A DNA stretch of 64,000 bases from Alisma plantago-aquatica (lineage: Eukaryota; Streptophyta; Magnoliopsida; Alismatales; Alismataceae). The notes under the pieces are model-generated. The model did not search any database and was not told the DNA's origin. It saw nothing but the letters and a program-made list of their open reading frames with translations. Below are positions 1 through 11,947 of this stretch, piece after piece. Position numbers and translations under genes: made by a program. Each line of letters begins with the position of its first letter. Positions within the stretch are counted from its first letter, which is position 1. The stretch lies in NCBI GenBank assembly GCA_963693085.1, contig OY856409.1:1332636415-1332700414 (forward strand). Direction: 5' to 3'.

Positions 1-3000
1 TCACCACGACTGTGTCATATCACCACGGCTGGTTTCTAGGGTTAGGTTTCCTTTTTAATTCAATTAGGGTTATTCAACCCATTTAGCTTAATTAGGAATA
101 GTGTTTCTTCATTCCATAATTCAATCATGGAGTTTCATGCTTAAAAGCATAACCCAGAATTAGGGTTTACTATTCACATCATCACATTACCCTAGATTAG
201 GGTTTACTATTCACATTACAATGAATTAAGATCATACCATCATCATGTGTGAGGATTACTTCTATTAATGCACTCTTATTAGATTAATATTCATTAACCA
301 TCATAATTAGGATTTCCATGATCTCACTATAAAGGATCATACCCTAATTAGATATATATATATACATGTTGAAAGTGTATTACTTAATTATCATTCATAT
401 AAGGAGTCCTATCTCTCCTCTTTCTATAAGATGATATTTACATCATCCTTGATTAGACTAAGTCAAATCAACCTTGACAACATAAGTTATGTCATCACCA
501 TTATGGTCGTTAGGGTTTATTTGATCAAGGGGTATTAATCTCACAATCCCATCAAGGGTACCTTGGTAATGTTCACCACTTGATCATGACATGCATAAAT
601 TAACTAATTACTTGGTCCCTTAATCACTTTAGATATCTTTGAGGTTTAGGTTAATCAACTACTAAACCATCTTAATCACTAAGGCATCCAACATTCTTAA
701 CCTTTTTATACTCCAAACGGTCTTGCACACAAACTCCCCAAACGGTCTTGGATGGACCTTGAAACCGTTTGGTGATGTTGACCGTTTGGTCTAGTTTGAC
801 TTTTGAAACCGTTTGGTAAAGTGCACACTCAAAACCGTTTGCCCAATATGAGGTGAAGACAGTTTGGTCATGAAGACCGTTTGGCCAACTTTGACTTTGA
901 TACCGCATGGGAAAAATTGATCTTGAAACCGCATGAGCACCAAACGATTTGGGATCGTTTGGTCCCAAACGGTCTTGAGACCGTTTGGTCCCAAACGGTC
1001 TTGAGACCGTTTGGTCCCAAACGTTCTTGAGACCATTTGGACTTAAACGGTCTTGAAACCGTTTGGACCCAAATGGTCTTGAGACCATTTGGTCCAAACC
1101 ACCTCAAAACCGCATGGACCAAAAAATGTCTCAACCACTTCAATTGAGTTAGGGTTTTCAAGGTTGAACCCCTCAATCATTCATGCACTTGTTAGCCACT
1201 TATCAATTGAGTCAATTAGGTCAACCCTCAATTGATTTGACACTCAATTGTCCCTCAATTGATCACCAATTAGGGCTTGGATCAATTAAATTAGGGTTTG
1301 GAATCGATCACCCTTCAACATGTTTCAACATGAGTCTAATTGATTTGAATTCATGGAACCATCAATCAATTTGGTCATGACCTGACCCCAAACGGTCTTG
1401 GGATCGTTTGGACATCCTACAAATGGTCTTGAGACCGTTTTCCCAAGTCAACACCAAAAACTTAACTCAACCACTTAGGGTTTGGCTCATTAGATGGATC
1501 ATTAGGTCACTAATCCATTACACTTCAACTTGTTACCTTTAGATTTGTAATCACTTGACCATAGTCAAACCTAGACCTCCAAATGGTCTTGGGTGACCCC
1601 CAAATGGTTTTGAAACCGTTTGGGCCATTCAACCCAAACTTCAACATGATTGTATTATTGAAATCAGCAATAGACCCGATTAGGGTTTAGGTGACTAATG
1701 GGCCTTCAATTGGTGATTTACTTGGGATTAGATTATGATTTTTGGTAGGTAATTAGTCCACATTATTTACAACAGACCTCCAAATGGTCAACACCTGGTC
1801 AACGCATCCAAATGGTCTTGGACCATTTGCTTCCATGTGTTCTTGGTTGAAACCGTTTGCTTTCAAACGGTTTGAAACCGTTTGCTCCCAAACGGTTTGG
1901 GAAACCATTTGCAAAAGTTGGGAGACCGTTTGCTAAAGCAAGATTTAGGATAAACATTGGAAATAACGTCATCATATTCTACCTCAAGAACATGGGCTTT
2001 TCTTCATGGAATTGCTAGCAAGAACACTCAAAGGTGTCTAAAGGATAAGAATAAGCAACAATTCCAGGAGAAGAAGATGCATTAACAAAACTTTAAGGGT
2101 TAGAGTTATAAAACCCGCCTCTAGGACTGATCCAGAGCTCCAAGCTTCATAGATTTAATGGTGGATGAATCTCCAAAGGTTGTCCAAGGTCCGTTCTTCA
2201 AGATTTGGATGGAGAAGATGGCTAGAAAGAAGAGTTGTGTAAGGAAAACTACTAAACCAACCTTGTATTAGGGTTTCCTCCAAGAATTCGAGCTAGGTGA
2301 TGATCCATACTTACCAACTTATCTTGGTCATCTTCCTCTGTTCCAGAGCTTCCTCTTAGTCGGCCAAATCAAGAAGATGAGAAAAGAAACTAAGGGAAAC
2401 GTTCCCTTGCTTTGTTAAAAAGAATCCTTATATACTTTTGGATAATTTCAAGGCAAAGGAAAAGGTAGTTATCTCTTTTTATTTCCTAATCATATCCACT
2501 ATGGCTTGCCCCATAAATGGCCATGTTTCTTTCTCTAAAGCACATGAAAGACTCCTCCCTTATCCAAGATAAAAAGGAAAAGAAACCCAACACCTTACTA
2601 AGTTATACATGTTTAAAAAGGGCCATTTTACATAAAACTTGGTTATTTAAATATTAAGGTTATCTTTCTTACTTGATCATTCAAATGAGGCACCCTCTCA
2701 TTTTATTTGCCTTACTTGATGTCAAAAAAAATGAGAGATACTCTAGAGGATACATTTTACATGTTGCACCCTAGATTTTGGGTAAATTGCACTTTACATC
2801 AAAACTAGGTTTTTAAAGCACAAGGATTACTCTACAAGCTATATCTTGGTGCTCAAGCTTGTGGAATCCATACCACTACATCATATTCATTCTCATGATG
2901 TCTCAACATCAGAGGAACATCTTATCATATGCAATTTGTAAGTTAACCCCGCTAATTGGGTAATTTGCACTTTAGTCCAATATTAACAAAATAATATTGC

Positions 3001-3143
3001 AACACTATTTAAAAAGGACTAAAATTGAAATGTAGGTTCCTCAAAAGCTTCAATTACATTTCAAAGGATAAACACAAGCATGTAATCACTTATTTAATCA
3101 AAACACCTAGGGTTAGTTCATAACCCAGGTCAGGGATGTTATA
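1..3143 (-). mobile_element. E0: partial chromovirus-type LTR (5' LTR or solo LTR)
   Basis: This stretch is a diverged relative of the E5 LTRs at 49202-53948 and 58790-63514. Shared landmarks in the same order are telomere-like 'attagggttt' units, a field of CAAACGGT palindromes, 'aacccgcc' after a TATA-like motif, 'caaatgaggc', 'ttgggtaaattgcac' and the end 'aacccaggtcagggatgtta'. Its right end at 3143 matches the outer end of the E5 LTR, with CA changed to TA. The next bases read as copia gag (E1), so 3143 is an outer boundary, and CCATT (3144-3148) would be the target duplication. The other end lies outside the window, so a solo LTR and a full element cannot be told apart. It holds no coding sequence. 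Confidence 0.8.
701..1115. repeat. Array of short palindromes in the E0 LTR
   Basis: About a dozen head-to-tail units share the form CCAAACGGTCT, TG, AGACCGTTTGG, each a near-perfect palindrome of about 24 bp. The most regular run is 955-1110. Some units carry T instead of C in the left arm and the matching A instead of G in the right arm (for example around 1074-1097), so the palindrome is kept. Further degraded units lie at about 1388-1440 and 1565-1935. The same motif recurs in the E5 LTRs. Translations of this stretch are simple-sequence artefacts. Confidence 0.8.
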
Positions 3144-3486
3144 CCATTCTTCAAAAGGTGAGTCTGAAGAAGGAAGTTGCGGCGGTAACAGGAAGTTGAG
3201 AGAAGAAGGAGCGCATATATTGTTCGCCTGGCTGGTATTCCAAGGTTGACGTAGGTAGGGGCAGTGGTATGGACTGTGGCCATAGACACCACAAACTGGA
3301 CATGGATCCCGTCGAGGTTGAGAGACATGACCACGACCACGACCGCGATGCGAAGCCGGCGATGGTGCACGCGGGCCATGCGTAAGATTTGCTAGAGGCG
3401 GCATAGAGGTATGCTTGGATTGTGTCCGGATTTCCTCGCTAACAAATAAGCCATGAAGATCCTGGAATGTGACGGGATCTGGTCTT
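3144..3486 (-). pseudogene. gag: E1 copia gag, C-terminal fragment with zinc knuckle
   Basis: Read on the minus strand this encodes the C-terminal half of a Ty1/copia Gag. A 'TFQDLHGLFVSEEI' segment is typical of the end of the capsid-like domain. It is followed by a glycine/arginine-rich linker and a CCHC zinc knuckle, CPVCGVYGHSPYHC (CX2CX4HX4C), then a proline-rich tail. In Gag the knuckle binds the element's RNA. The frame runs straight into the E0 LTR at 3143 and is cut on its other side by E2 at 3487. The N-terminal half lies at 33639-34220, 30 kb away, in the same orientation. GTCTT at 3482-3486 is the target duplication of E2. Confidence 0.8.
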
Positions 3487-6400
3487 TTATGGCTCCTCCA
3501 GATTCATCCTTACAATCGCCAATTCTAGGAATTTTGTACACCATTTTGATTGATTTACCCTTACTTTGGTTTACTCTGAGTGTTTCTTCACTTTCACATA
3601 AATAATGCTTAAATAGTTCTAATTACTAGTTTATTTGATCTTATCCTCCCTTACTCACTTTCCTTCTTCTCGTAGATCAATATCAACCATCCAATCGAGA
3701 TCCAACGGTTCCCTTTCATCCAACCAATTGGTCTTGACCAATCGATCTTGACCAATCGGTCTCGATCCATTCAGTTTCATAATTTCGGTCCTGACTCCAT
3801 TCGGTTTTGACGACCACTCGGTCTTGTCCTCATTCGGTCTCGATTCATTCGATCTCATCCTTTCAATTTTGACCACCATTCGGTCTTGACTTCACTCAGT
3901 TTTCTCTCTCGATCTCAAAACTGTGAGCATCTGACATCGTCCGATCAAGAATCAACATCCCTTATTCATCCAACCATTCGGTCTTGCCTCCACAACTCCT
4001 CTCATGGTCTCTAGACCACGTGATCCCTCACAGTCTCAAGACCATGAGAATCCTCACGATCCCAAAGACTGCATGGAGATTCTTCCACCTACAAAACCGT
4101 GAGGATCTCACACCCGTCACGCCCTGTAAGCATGATTTGCAGCTCATGCCAGCAGCACTCGTGACCTGCTCGCCAACACCACCGCTGCCCACAATGGCCT
4201 GCTCGCCACGACCGTCGACGTCGTATTCATCACCAACAACAATAATGATTCGTGGTGTCTCCTATCCGTGCCGATCACGTTTCAACAGCAATGCTATAGC
4301 ACTTGTAGCGCCGCCGTCCTCCTCTTTTTCTCACATCCATTGTCAACCTGCTGATCTGTGAGCACCTACAACCCTAACCAGACGGCACCTGCAAGCACCA
4401 TAGGCGTCGCATCCTTCCTCCTTCCCATTGATTCTGGCTTCAAGCAGTGCCGCGGCCATCCAAGTTCATCACCAGCTCCAGGTCGCGCCACCATCAACAT
4501 CCACGGTGCAACACCCTTCTCTCCACCTACTTTGCCTAAGCAGTGACCTGCAACAACTATCACCTCGCCCCCCTTCCTCTTCCTGCTCTTCTGCCTTGAC
4601 CTGCTTGACATCTCACCCTGCCTCCTCCAGTGAGGAGAGCCTCTGACCCCTTAGACTGATTGGTCTCAATCGGTTTTAAATTCGATTGCCCACAGTCGAT
4701 CTTCCAAACCGTATGGATAGAGACAATGTCCCTTCCTCAAAGACCGATTGGAGGCGATTGCTAGCGAAAGACCATTTGGAACTGTCAAGGAACGATCACT
4801 CCAAATTGTTTGGAGCGTAAGATGGAAGACCGAATGGAGGATCTCAGATGAAGATCATTTACCTAAGACCGTGAAGGCAAGACCGAATGGACCAGTGAAC
4901 GCAGAAAGTGCTAAAACAAGGAAAGCCAAGACTGAGAGGCGCAGGACCGTGAGGTTGTAAACCAAGAGAAATCTCTCAGTTTCTAAACTGAAAGAAGAGC
5001 AATCGATCTCTAAGACCGAGAGAAGAGAGACTCATGCTCTCTCAAACCATTTAAAGCAAACCGGATGAAAAAGGCAAGGCTGGAAACCGAATAGTAAAAA
5101 AGACATGCACAAAGTGTGACTCCTTGGCCCAAGATATTTTGGGGAAAATTGTAGATCTAACCCAATCCGTCCAAGACACATGCCAAGCCTATAAATAGAA
5201 GGGTAGAGGCATGATCTTAGGCAGCTATCTCAATACGACCCAAGGCTGCCGGACTGGGACCAGAGCCAGAAGTCCAGAAGGATGCTCCATTGTCAGCCCA
5301 CTTCCACCATTGCTCCGCCATAGTTCCACCTCATTCCACTCATGTAATCCCATAGGTAGACATGGGAATCGAGGAAGAGAGACGGATGTCATCGACCACA
5401 ACGGAGTAGTCCCAGAGACTGCGGCGATCTACACCGGGCTGTCACAGATGTACTCTTCTGCTCTGACGATGCTTTCTTTCTCTCTTTTCTCTTTCCTTGT
5501 TGCTCCCTCTATGAGGAGCGAGTAGTTTCATCCACTGGGGCGCGGGGACTAGCCCCGCTGCCCATGTTTTGTAATCTATACTAAAAGATGTTATCTTTCC
5601 GATTCAATACTAAATCGTTTCATACATGCTTGAATGTTGGCCATGTTCTTGTATGCATCTATTGTCTTTCGTTGCGGTTTGTCTACGACTGCTCTTAGGA
5701 CTCGAATACCAATTTAGTGTTGGTTTTTGGTGTGCGTATCCACCGCACATCTATTTCAATATCTAGGAACACTTCCCGAGGGATGGAGTAAACTCACCTC
5801 CATCGTTGCACTTCCGCACTATGAAATGGAATCAGTTGACGTAAGGAAGTGCAACCTTGATGGGTCGAGGAACTCATTCTGCGGAGGTAGTGGTGCAAGG
5901 TATTTGACCATTTGTCCGGGAATGGCTGACATTGCAACACTCCCACGTTTCTCGTAGTTATTTCCTTGAAAGTGGGATAGTCTATAAGGATACTAATCGA
6001 ATTGAGCTCGCTTGTTAGTTTTCTGATGCACATTTCATGAGGTTGAGTAAGGTTCTCTCTTCGGAGGCTACATCTCTTCATTGACATGTAGACATGTACC
6101 GAATGAGAGTTACTCAACCCGTGAAGGATGTGTGCATTACTCTTATCCTACAAGACATCAATATTGTATATCATCCATGTATCTCGCTTGCAAGTCTTTC
6201 TATGATTGGTACAAGTACAATACATGTGTAGTGGTGGTGAAAACCCCTATCACCCCAGTGATCCATCATCATTTGCTAATCTTAGATTTTGATCTTCAAA
6301 CTAGTTTTTATTCTTGCCTTTGCTTTTGCATGTTTTAGGTTAAATAACTCAAATCAAACTCTTGGTCTTAGATGATTAACTTGGATCGATACGAAATGAG

Positions 6401-6609
6401 AAAAAGACACTCAGATTCTTAACGTTGTCCTTTGGGTTCGATCCTAAATCTGACTATGATAAGGCTTCCAAACTCTTATGGGGTTGGAGCATTTATCTAG
6501 CACCAGTTGTAGGTAAACCTAGAGAGAACATCAACTCCCTAGGGTTTTTGGTGCATATTAGGACTTCCATTGGAAGAGTAATCTTTTGGTGTAAGTTCTA
6601 GCTCCATCA
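3487..6609 (+). repeat. E2 left (5') LTR
   Basis: This matches 30514-33638 end to end with only small indels. It contains a cluster of GGTCTTGACC and CATTCGGTCTTGA motifs (about 3715-4000), a cytosine-rich section (about 4000-4640), a TATA box near 5190 and a GC-rich stretch near 5540. Several open frames of 60-125 codons occur here, but they are not conserved between the two LTR copies and I do not call them genes. Confidence 0.9.
5190..5197 (+). promoter_or_regulatory. TATA box of the E2 5' LTR
   Basis: TATAAATA lies in a context repeated exactly in the right LTR at 32210-32217. In plant LTRs such a box sets the start of the genomic transcript, here expected about 30 bp downstream. The transcription start itself is inferred. 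Confidence 0.6.
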
Positions 6610-6614
6610 AAAAA

Positions 6615-6632
6615 TGGTGCCGTTGTCGGGGA
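6615..6632 (+). promoter_or_regulatory. Primer-binding site of E2 (tRNA-Asp type)
   Basis: Five A residues after the LTR end comes an 18-nt stretch, TGGTGCCGTTGTCGGGGA. It corresponds to the TGGCGCCGTTGCCGGGGA site that Athila-type elements use for a tRNA-Asp primer, with two C-to-T changes. This is one of the main reasons for placing E2 near Athila. Confidence 0.75.
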
Positions 6633-6814
6633 CTACGGTGTAAGAATCATCTTTTTCAAATTCCGTGTCGATTTAGGTTTCTCTAGGGTTTTCCTTTTTC
6701 TTTTCAAAAACCTAAAAAGTGAAGGACTTAATTTCGCATATCTTCTTGGATTTGAAGTGGTTGGTCAAACCTGATAAACTTTTTCTTTGGTTTCATGTAC
6801 CAACTCTCTTCAAA

Positions 6815-7496
6815 ATGAAGCAGTCGACACCACCAACCGTTAGATGTCAACTATGTGGTGACCATTCTCATACATCGATTTACTGCTTCAACGTCCCCCC
6901 TCTCTACGTGATGGCTCTGCATCAAGTAATCGTGAATCGTATAGTTGGGAAACTCAAGGCAGCTTCCTCATACAACTATGGACATAACACAAGTTATAAT
7001 CCATATCACCCTAGAGGATACTATGAAAAACCTAACTATGGTGGATTTCAAGGCGTAGACTGCAATGTAGGAGGGAACCTGGAAAATAATGCAATTCAAT
7101 ACTATGATGAGGAGAACTATTATCAACATCAACCCAACGGGTGCCGCGAAGAGTCTTCTTATGGAGATCAACATACGTTAATGGAATAACTACATGCCTT
7201 ACAAACGTCAGTGGCTCAACAACTAGCTGATCAGACAGCCGCGACCAAAAAGTTGATAGCCGATCTTGATCAACTTACACAATTTGTCAACGCCTCTGAC
7301 CAACATGTAGAACAGCCCCCAATTTCAACTAAACACATCCCTAGTCCACATGTTGATTATGATGATGATTATGAAATCACGTGGGATATGCCTTCCAATG
7401 ATCTTCAAGCATCAGTGCAGGGTGAGGAATCATCCTCAGAACTACTAACTGAGCTCAAAGAAGATTTCTTCACAACATCACAAGAGAAAGAATCAT
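6815..7496 (+). pseudogene. E2 Gag-derived protein, N-terminal part
   Basis: The first in-frame ATG is at 6815. Within about 10 residues there is a CCHC zinc knuckle, CQLCGDHSHTSIYC. A tyrosine/asparagine/glycine-rich segment (NPYHPRGYYEKPNYGG) follows and resembles the region after the knuckle in Athila Gag proteins. Next come an acidic stretch and a coiled-coil-like segment rich in L, Q and A (7190-7290). The usual Gag capsid domain upstream of the knuckle is missing, so the protein seems to begin where Gag normally ends. One in-frame TAA (7187-7189) interrupts it. E3 inserts after 7496, and the frame continues at 26952 without a shift. The function is presumably RNA binding through the knuckle; the rest is unknown. 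Confidence 0.7.
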
Positions 7497-8695
7497 TGTT
7501 ACAACCCCAATTCTTGGGTTCTTTTGGTGAGAAATGTAATTTCTCATATTAAAGATATTTGAACAAATAATGATATAATCTATTTTGAATAAATGGATTT
7601 CATTTACAATAGCCTTGTTGGGTGTTTGTGGGCTTTATTGCCTATAGGGTCCAATAACAAGTAAATTCAATTAGTAAATGAATAATTGAGAAAAAGAGAA
7701 AAGAAATATGTAGAAACCTCTAGAAGGCAAAAGAATATAATCCAAAGGTGGATTTCGTGCCTTTTGGGTTCCAAGGAGTCCAAAGTTGCAGAGAAAATGC
7801 AAAAAGAAAGGAAAAGATTAATTATGTATTTCTTTATTAAGAAAGATATTGAAAACAACGGTAAAATATGGGAAATAAGTGGAAAGAGATATAATTAAGT
7901 TATGTTTGGTGGATTTTTGTATCTATAAGGTTTCTAATGTTAAAAGGAATTCCAATAAGGAAAATAAAAAGAGAGATAAAGAGAAATCATCAAAAAGAGA
8001 TATTTTTAATAAAGAAAAAGTAAGATAATAAGAAAAAGGATGAAAGAGAAGGAAAGGTTCCCAAGAGGGGATTTCGAGCCATTAAGGTTCCTTGAGGTTC
8101 AAGGAACTCAGAATAATAATTTAATAGCAAGGTAAAGAGAAAATAGGTGAGAAATATATATAATTAAGTGATATTTTGCACCTAAAGAAAAGGCAGGTTT
8201 TCTTTTAGACAATGAGCTCAAATTTGTCAGAGAGGTAGATTAAATCGTTACTAAGCTTCCCTCAAAATTTGGGATCAAACGTGTAAGAGGTTTGAGAGAT
8301 ATGATTTTTGGAAGTTTTCCAAATGTATGGAGGAAATCAATAAATGTCACAATTTAATTTAATTAGACCGATTTCCTTTGTTCTTCGCGTGGCACGTCAG
8401 CCATTGGATCAAAATCCAAGGGCAGCTGTTCATCGCTTACCCCAATTCACAGAAGGAAAGGGAAAGGAAGAGGAATCTGAGTTTCTTGCACTCAGTGCTT
8501 TAAATCGATGAACTGATGAGTCCATCATCTTCGGGAGACTGAACCGAAGAATCCAAACCCTTTTTTTTGGGTTCTTTGGGTACCGTTTGGGAGAGTCCCC
8601 AAACCAATAGACTTCTCCGATGACCCTATATAAAGGGAGTGTTCGTGAGGGCACTGGTTCATGATCAATCTACCCTAGCATCTCTGGAGGGCGAC
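7497..8695 (+). repeat. E3 left LTR, first segment
   Basis: This aligns with 23776-24984. It is A-rich with little structure up to about 8350, then has a TATATAAA box at 8627-8634. The last five bases (GCGAC, 8691-8695) are the target duplication of E4, and the LTR resumes at 17425. Confidence 0.9.
8627..8634 (+). promoter_or_regulatory. TATA box of the E3 left LTR
   Basis: TATATAAA is followed by 'gggagtgttcgtgagggc'. In the right LTR the same place (about 24915) reads TACATATA, so only the left copy keeps the box. E4 inserted about 60 bp downstream of it, probably inside the transcribed leader. Confidence 0.5.
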
Positions 8696-10531
8696 TGTGA
8701 CAAAGTGGTTTTTGCTTTAATTTCGAGGACGAAATATCTTTTAAGGTGTATAGGATGTGATGGGGTGGACTTTTAGAATCCTAAATGTCCAATGACTTAA
8801 GTGAAAGCATATGTTTCAGTTAGATTGAGAGTTTCAAGTCTTCGACAAGGTAGGTGTGTTGATGGGATGTTGACATTATGATTAACACATCTCTTTTAAT
8901 GCCTTTTTGATGAATTTAATTGGATGACCTAACAATTGAGTTTTGGCATCAAATTTGAGTAGAAGGTATCTTGTGTGGTAGGAAACCTATGGTTAAAATT
9001 TGGTGGCAATTGGGTCCTCCTAGAGAGAGATAATAAGGTTTGAGGTTTGGGAAATAATGTGCCTTTTTGATGATTTAAGAAACTAAGTTGCTAATGAATA
9101 TCAATGTCACGCACCCCTTTGTTTGAGGGCGGACTGTGTGGCCAGATCCTGGCCGTTTGTGTCTAATCCAATGACTGGGAGTGCTAGCTTCAGTGAGCCC
9201 CGGATCTTGCTTGGGTGAGTTCCTTGGTAGTCGTTGGATGTGCTTTGGATGGTTAGATTCTCATCCCCTACCTCCGGTCAGACTGGAGATCGTGGGACAG
9301 CTGACCTCGCGACCACCTTGGCCACCACTCGTCCAGGTCGTGGGACGATGGGGACAAGTGACTGAGTAGTTATCTTTGCCTTGTCAAGAGGGTCAGACCG
9401 ACCTCTCATTCGAGGGCAGTGGGTGAGAAACTAAGGAGAGTGACCCCCCCCCTCATCCATCGTTTCTCCACTGCTGTGCGGAGGTGGTGCGGGCAGGAAG
9501 AATCAGTGATAGGAAGGGGATACGAGGAAGATGAGTAGGTAGGAGGGAACGCCGGGATCAACTGAGTCTCATACGGGTGTTTTCGTGCCCTGTATCTTTG
9601 AGTTCCATGGCCGCCGAAGCCATGGTTGGTCGGAGGTGAAGATGCAGCTCGGAGGAGGGTTGTAGGACCTCTGCACCATTAATGGAGGACATGGAGGAGT
9701 TCCTTGAGGTGCCGTGCAGGCTTTAGGAGTTTCGGATCGACGCGGGGAGGAGTAGAGGCTTTTTGCCCCTTGTCTCCGCCGCAGCCAAGGATGGCGGCGG
9801 CGCTCCCACCTAAATGGAGTTTTAGAGGCAGAGCACCTGAGGCAAGCGACCGGCGACATCCAGGGAGGAAGGGCGAAGGTGATGGAGGCCTTCGGAGATG
9901 ACGAGGAGCTCTCGAGCATGGGCTATTGCTCACCGGAGAGGCTGCCTCACGGCGGCACTCTGTTCGCTGGATCGCGTGGAAAAGAGGAGAAGAAGAAGGC
10001 AGACCGATCCCAGGACCAGCCGGTCCAATAGAGCCAAACCAGGAGAACCAAGCGAACCGGGTCCAGGTAGTGAACCGGCCGGCCCAGTGCAAACCAAGAG
10101 AAGGATCAACCGCAGACCCAGACCAGGAGGGTCCCAGCGAGCAAAGGAGCCGCGCCCTCCTCAAGGACACGTGGCGATGGCTGATAGGCCGAAAAAGGTA
10201 AAATCCCAAAATAAGTTAGGATCTTGTATAATTCGTAGAAATTGCCTCGATTATCAGAAAATGACATATAATATACCAAAATGCTCAGAAAAATGAGTAG
10301 AATAACATGGAACCATCTTTTCAGTCGGTTGATGCTCTAATAGTAGAGTTATCATGTAAGATGTAATATGCCCTTTTGATGTATAATAAATAATAAACGA
10401 AGACCTAAAATTATGGGAAAATGTCAGTAGATTCATAATTATATTTGTAATGCATATGATGTCATATATGGTCATGTTGATGCAAGAAATCATGTAATTT
10501 GATTAATATAGTTAATTAGGGCTAATAACCC

Positions 10532-10539
10532 TATATAAA
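10532..10539 (+). promoter_or_regulatory. TATA-like box in the E4 left LTR
   Basis: TATATAAA follows 'aaccc', with an identical copy at 16006-16013. If used, transcripts would begin near 10565 and carry the stem-loop array as leader. Other AT-rich sites are possible, so the call is tentative. Confidence 0.35.
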
Positions 10540-11174
10540 ATGTAATAAATACATTAATGCTCAATAAATGATGAAATTTACAGATTAAGCTTATATCAGT
10601 ATCTGGAACTTCATGTTTAAGTATGAGATCAAGATGATACACATAATTCATGTTATATGATGATGTTTGCTCTAAATGTGATATAAACCCTAATATGCTT
10701 AATGTACATAAGCTAGGGTTAATATGTGCACAAAACATATATGGAACCGAATGTTCAGATAATAAACCATAATATGGAAAATGACATCAGTATCATAATT
10801 CTTAGACAAGAATGCAAGTAATGATGTACACATCCTAATGGACTAAGCTAAACCCTAATAGGGACACAATTAGGGTTAAGATGAGATATAATAAGATGAG
10901 AACCTGATAATAGTATGTGGTCTTGTTTTGATCAGGTTTGACCAAGCTTATAGTTGACATCAGTGATATGTGTTTAGTATGATCTATCTCTTTGGAAGGT
11001 ACGCTATTACCTCTTACTTGGCTTATTATACAATATGCTTGTGTTATATGTGTAGTAAAATACTTGGCATATGATATTGGATGAAAGGATTGTTCTTGTA
11101 TGATATGTTGCACGATTTTCCATACTTATTGCTATGAACACATGAAACATAATATGTCTGTTCCATTATATCTA

Positions 11175-11350
11175 AGCACTTCAACTCTTTGGTAGTAAAG
11201 TGCTGGAAATAAGTACTTCAACTCTTTGGTAGTAAAGTACTTGGAAGTGATCCAACTCTTTGGTAGTAGATCACATTGTGAAATGATCCAACTCTTTGGT
11301 AGTAGATCATAAAGGCCTTAATGCATTCAACTCTGAGGTAGTAAATGCAT
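11175..11350 (+). repeat. Five stem-loops with a common 16-nt loop and varying stems (E4 left LTR)
   Basis: The loop CAACTCTTTGGTAGTA occurs four times (11182, 11219, 11253, 11289), and once as CAACTCTGAGGTAGTA (11328). Each copy is framed by a different perfect inverted repeat: agcactt/aagtgct, aagtactt/aagtactt, gtgatc/gatcac, atgatc/gatcat and atgcatt/aatgcat. Stem bases change between units, yet pairing is complete in all five. That is the covariation signature of a selected RNA or single-stranded DNA structure. No family known to me matches. Spacers between units are 7, 4, 8 and 10 nt. Confidence 0.9.
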
Positions 11351-11947
11351 GGATGATATAATGGAAAATGAGCTTAAAATATGTGTTCTCTTTTGTTAAT
11401 GAACATCTTTGTGCAAGTATATGCTTTTCTTATATTCTTTTGTTACGGCCAAGTATATTAGTTTTATCTTATTGCCAAGATATGATGAGAGGTAAATAAA
11501 AGACACGTAGGCGTACTCAGTACAATATTCTTGAAATATTGTGCTGACGTGTACCGCATGTAATCTTTTGTTTAGGTTGTGGTTTTGCTCTTGAAGATCC
11601 AGGAGGGTGAGAGTTGTATAGCGAGCTGATGTACAGGTGGACCTGTTGTCTTAAGATCCTGTTGTTTAGTTGTAGTACATGTATATGTTTTAAGTTTGCT
11701 GTTCAATATGTAATATCAAATGTTGTAACAATTCATGTTGTAATTATATGTTGAATGGTGAACATGTGTTGTGGTTTTACTTTTGTTCATGTGCATGTGC
11801 TACCGTTTGTTTCCTTATGACTTCCTCTGATTTTCTTCTTCTTAGCCTTGTGTGGGATGTTTAAATTGGGATTCTCGCTGAGGTGAGGGTTTCAATTTAG
11901 ACGTCACACATCAGATTAAGTTTTAGAAAATCCGGGGACGTCACAGG

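Larger units (their letters stand above)
8696..11945 (+). repeat. E4 left LTR
   Basis: In order it holds a 5' segment with 'tttcgaggacgaaa' (8722-8735), a GC-rich block (about 9120-10190), an AT-rich block with a TATA-like box at 10532, a stem-loop array (11175-11350) and a 3' end with 'gacgtcacac'. Open frames in the GC-rich block, up to 176 codons on either strand, match no family I recognise. They overlap on both strands, as expected from base composition, so I do not call them genes. Confidence 0.95.

Noticed and set aside
672..1176. Minus-strand frames of 81-141 codons with repeated 'DQTVSRPFGTKRSQ' peptides
   Set aside because: They are translations of the palindromic CAAACGGTCT array. 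The peptide repeat follows from the DNA repeat, and several frames are open at once.
4100..4640. Small proline/serine-rich proteins in the E2 LTR
   Set aside because: The frames are not preserved in the other LTR copy (31100-31700), and the composition reflects C-rich DNA.
9569..10296. Overlapping open frames of 91-176 codons on both strands in the GC-rich part of the E4 LTR (again at 15043-15770)
   Set aside because: They overlap on opposite strands, have low-complexity R/P/S-rich composition and no recognisable domain. Their presence twice only reflects the LTR duplication.
11175..11350. CRISPR array (regular repeats with different spacers)
   Set aside because: The repeat is 16 nt, the intervals are short and are explained as complementary stems, there are no cas genes and the DNA is from a plant.
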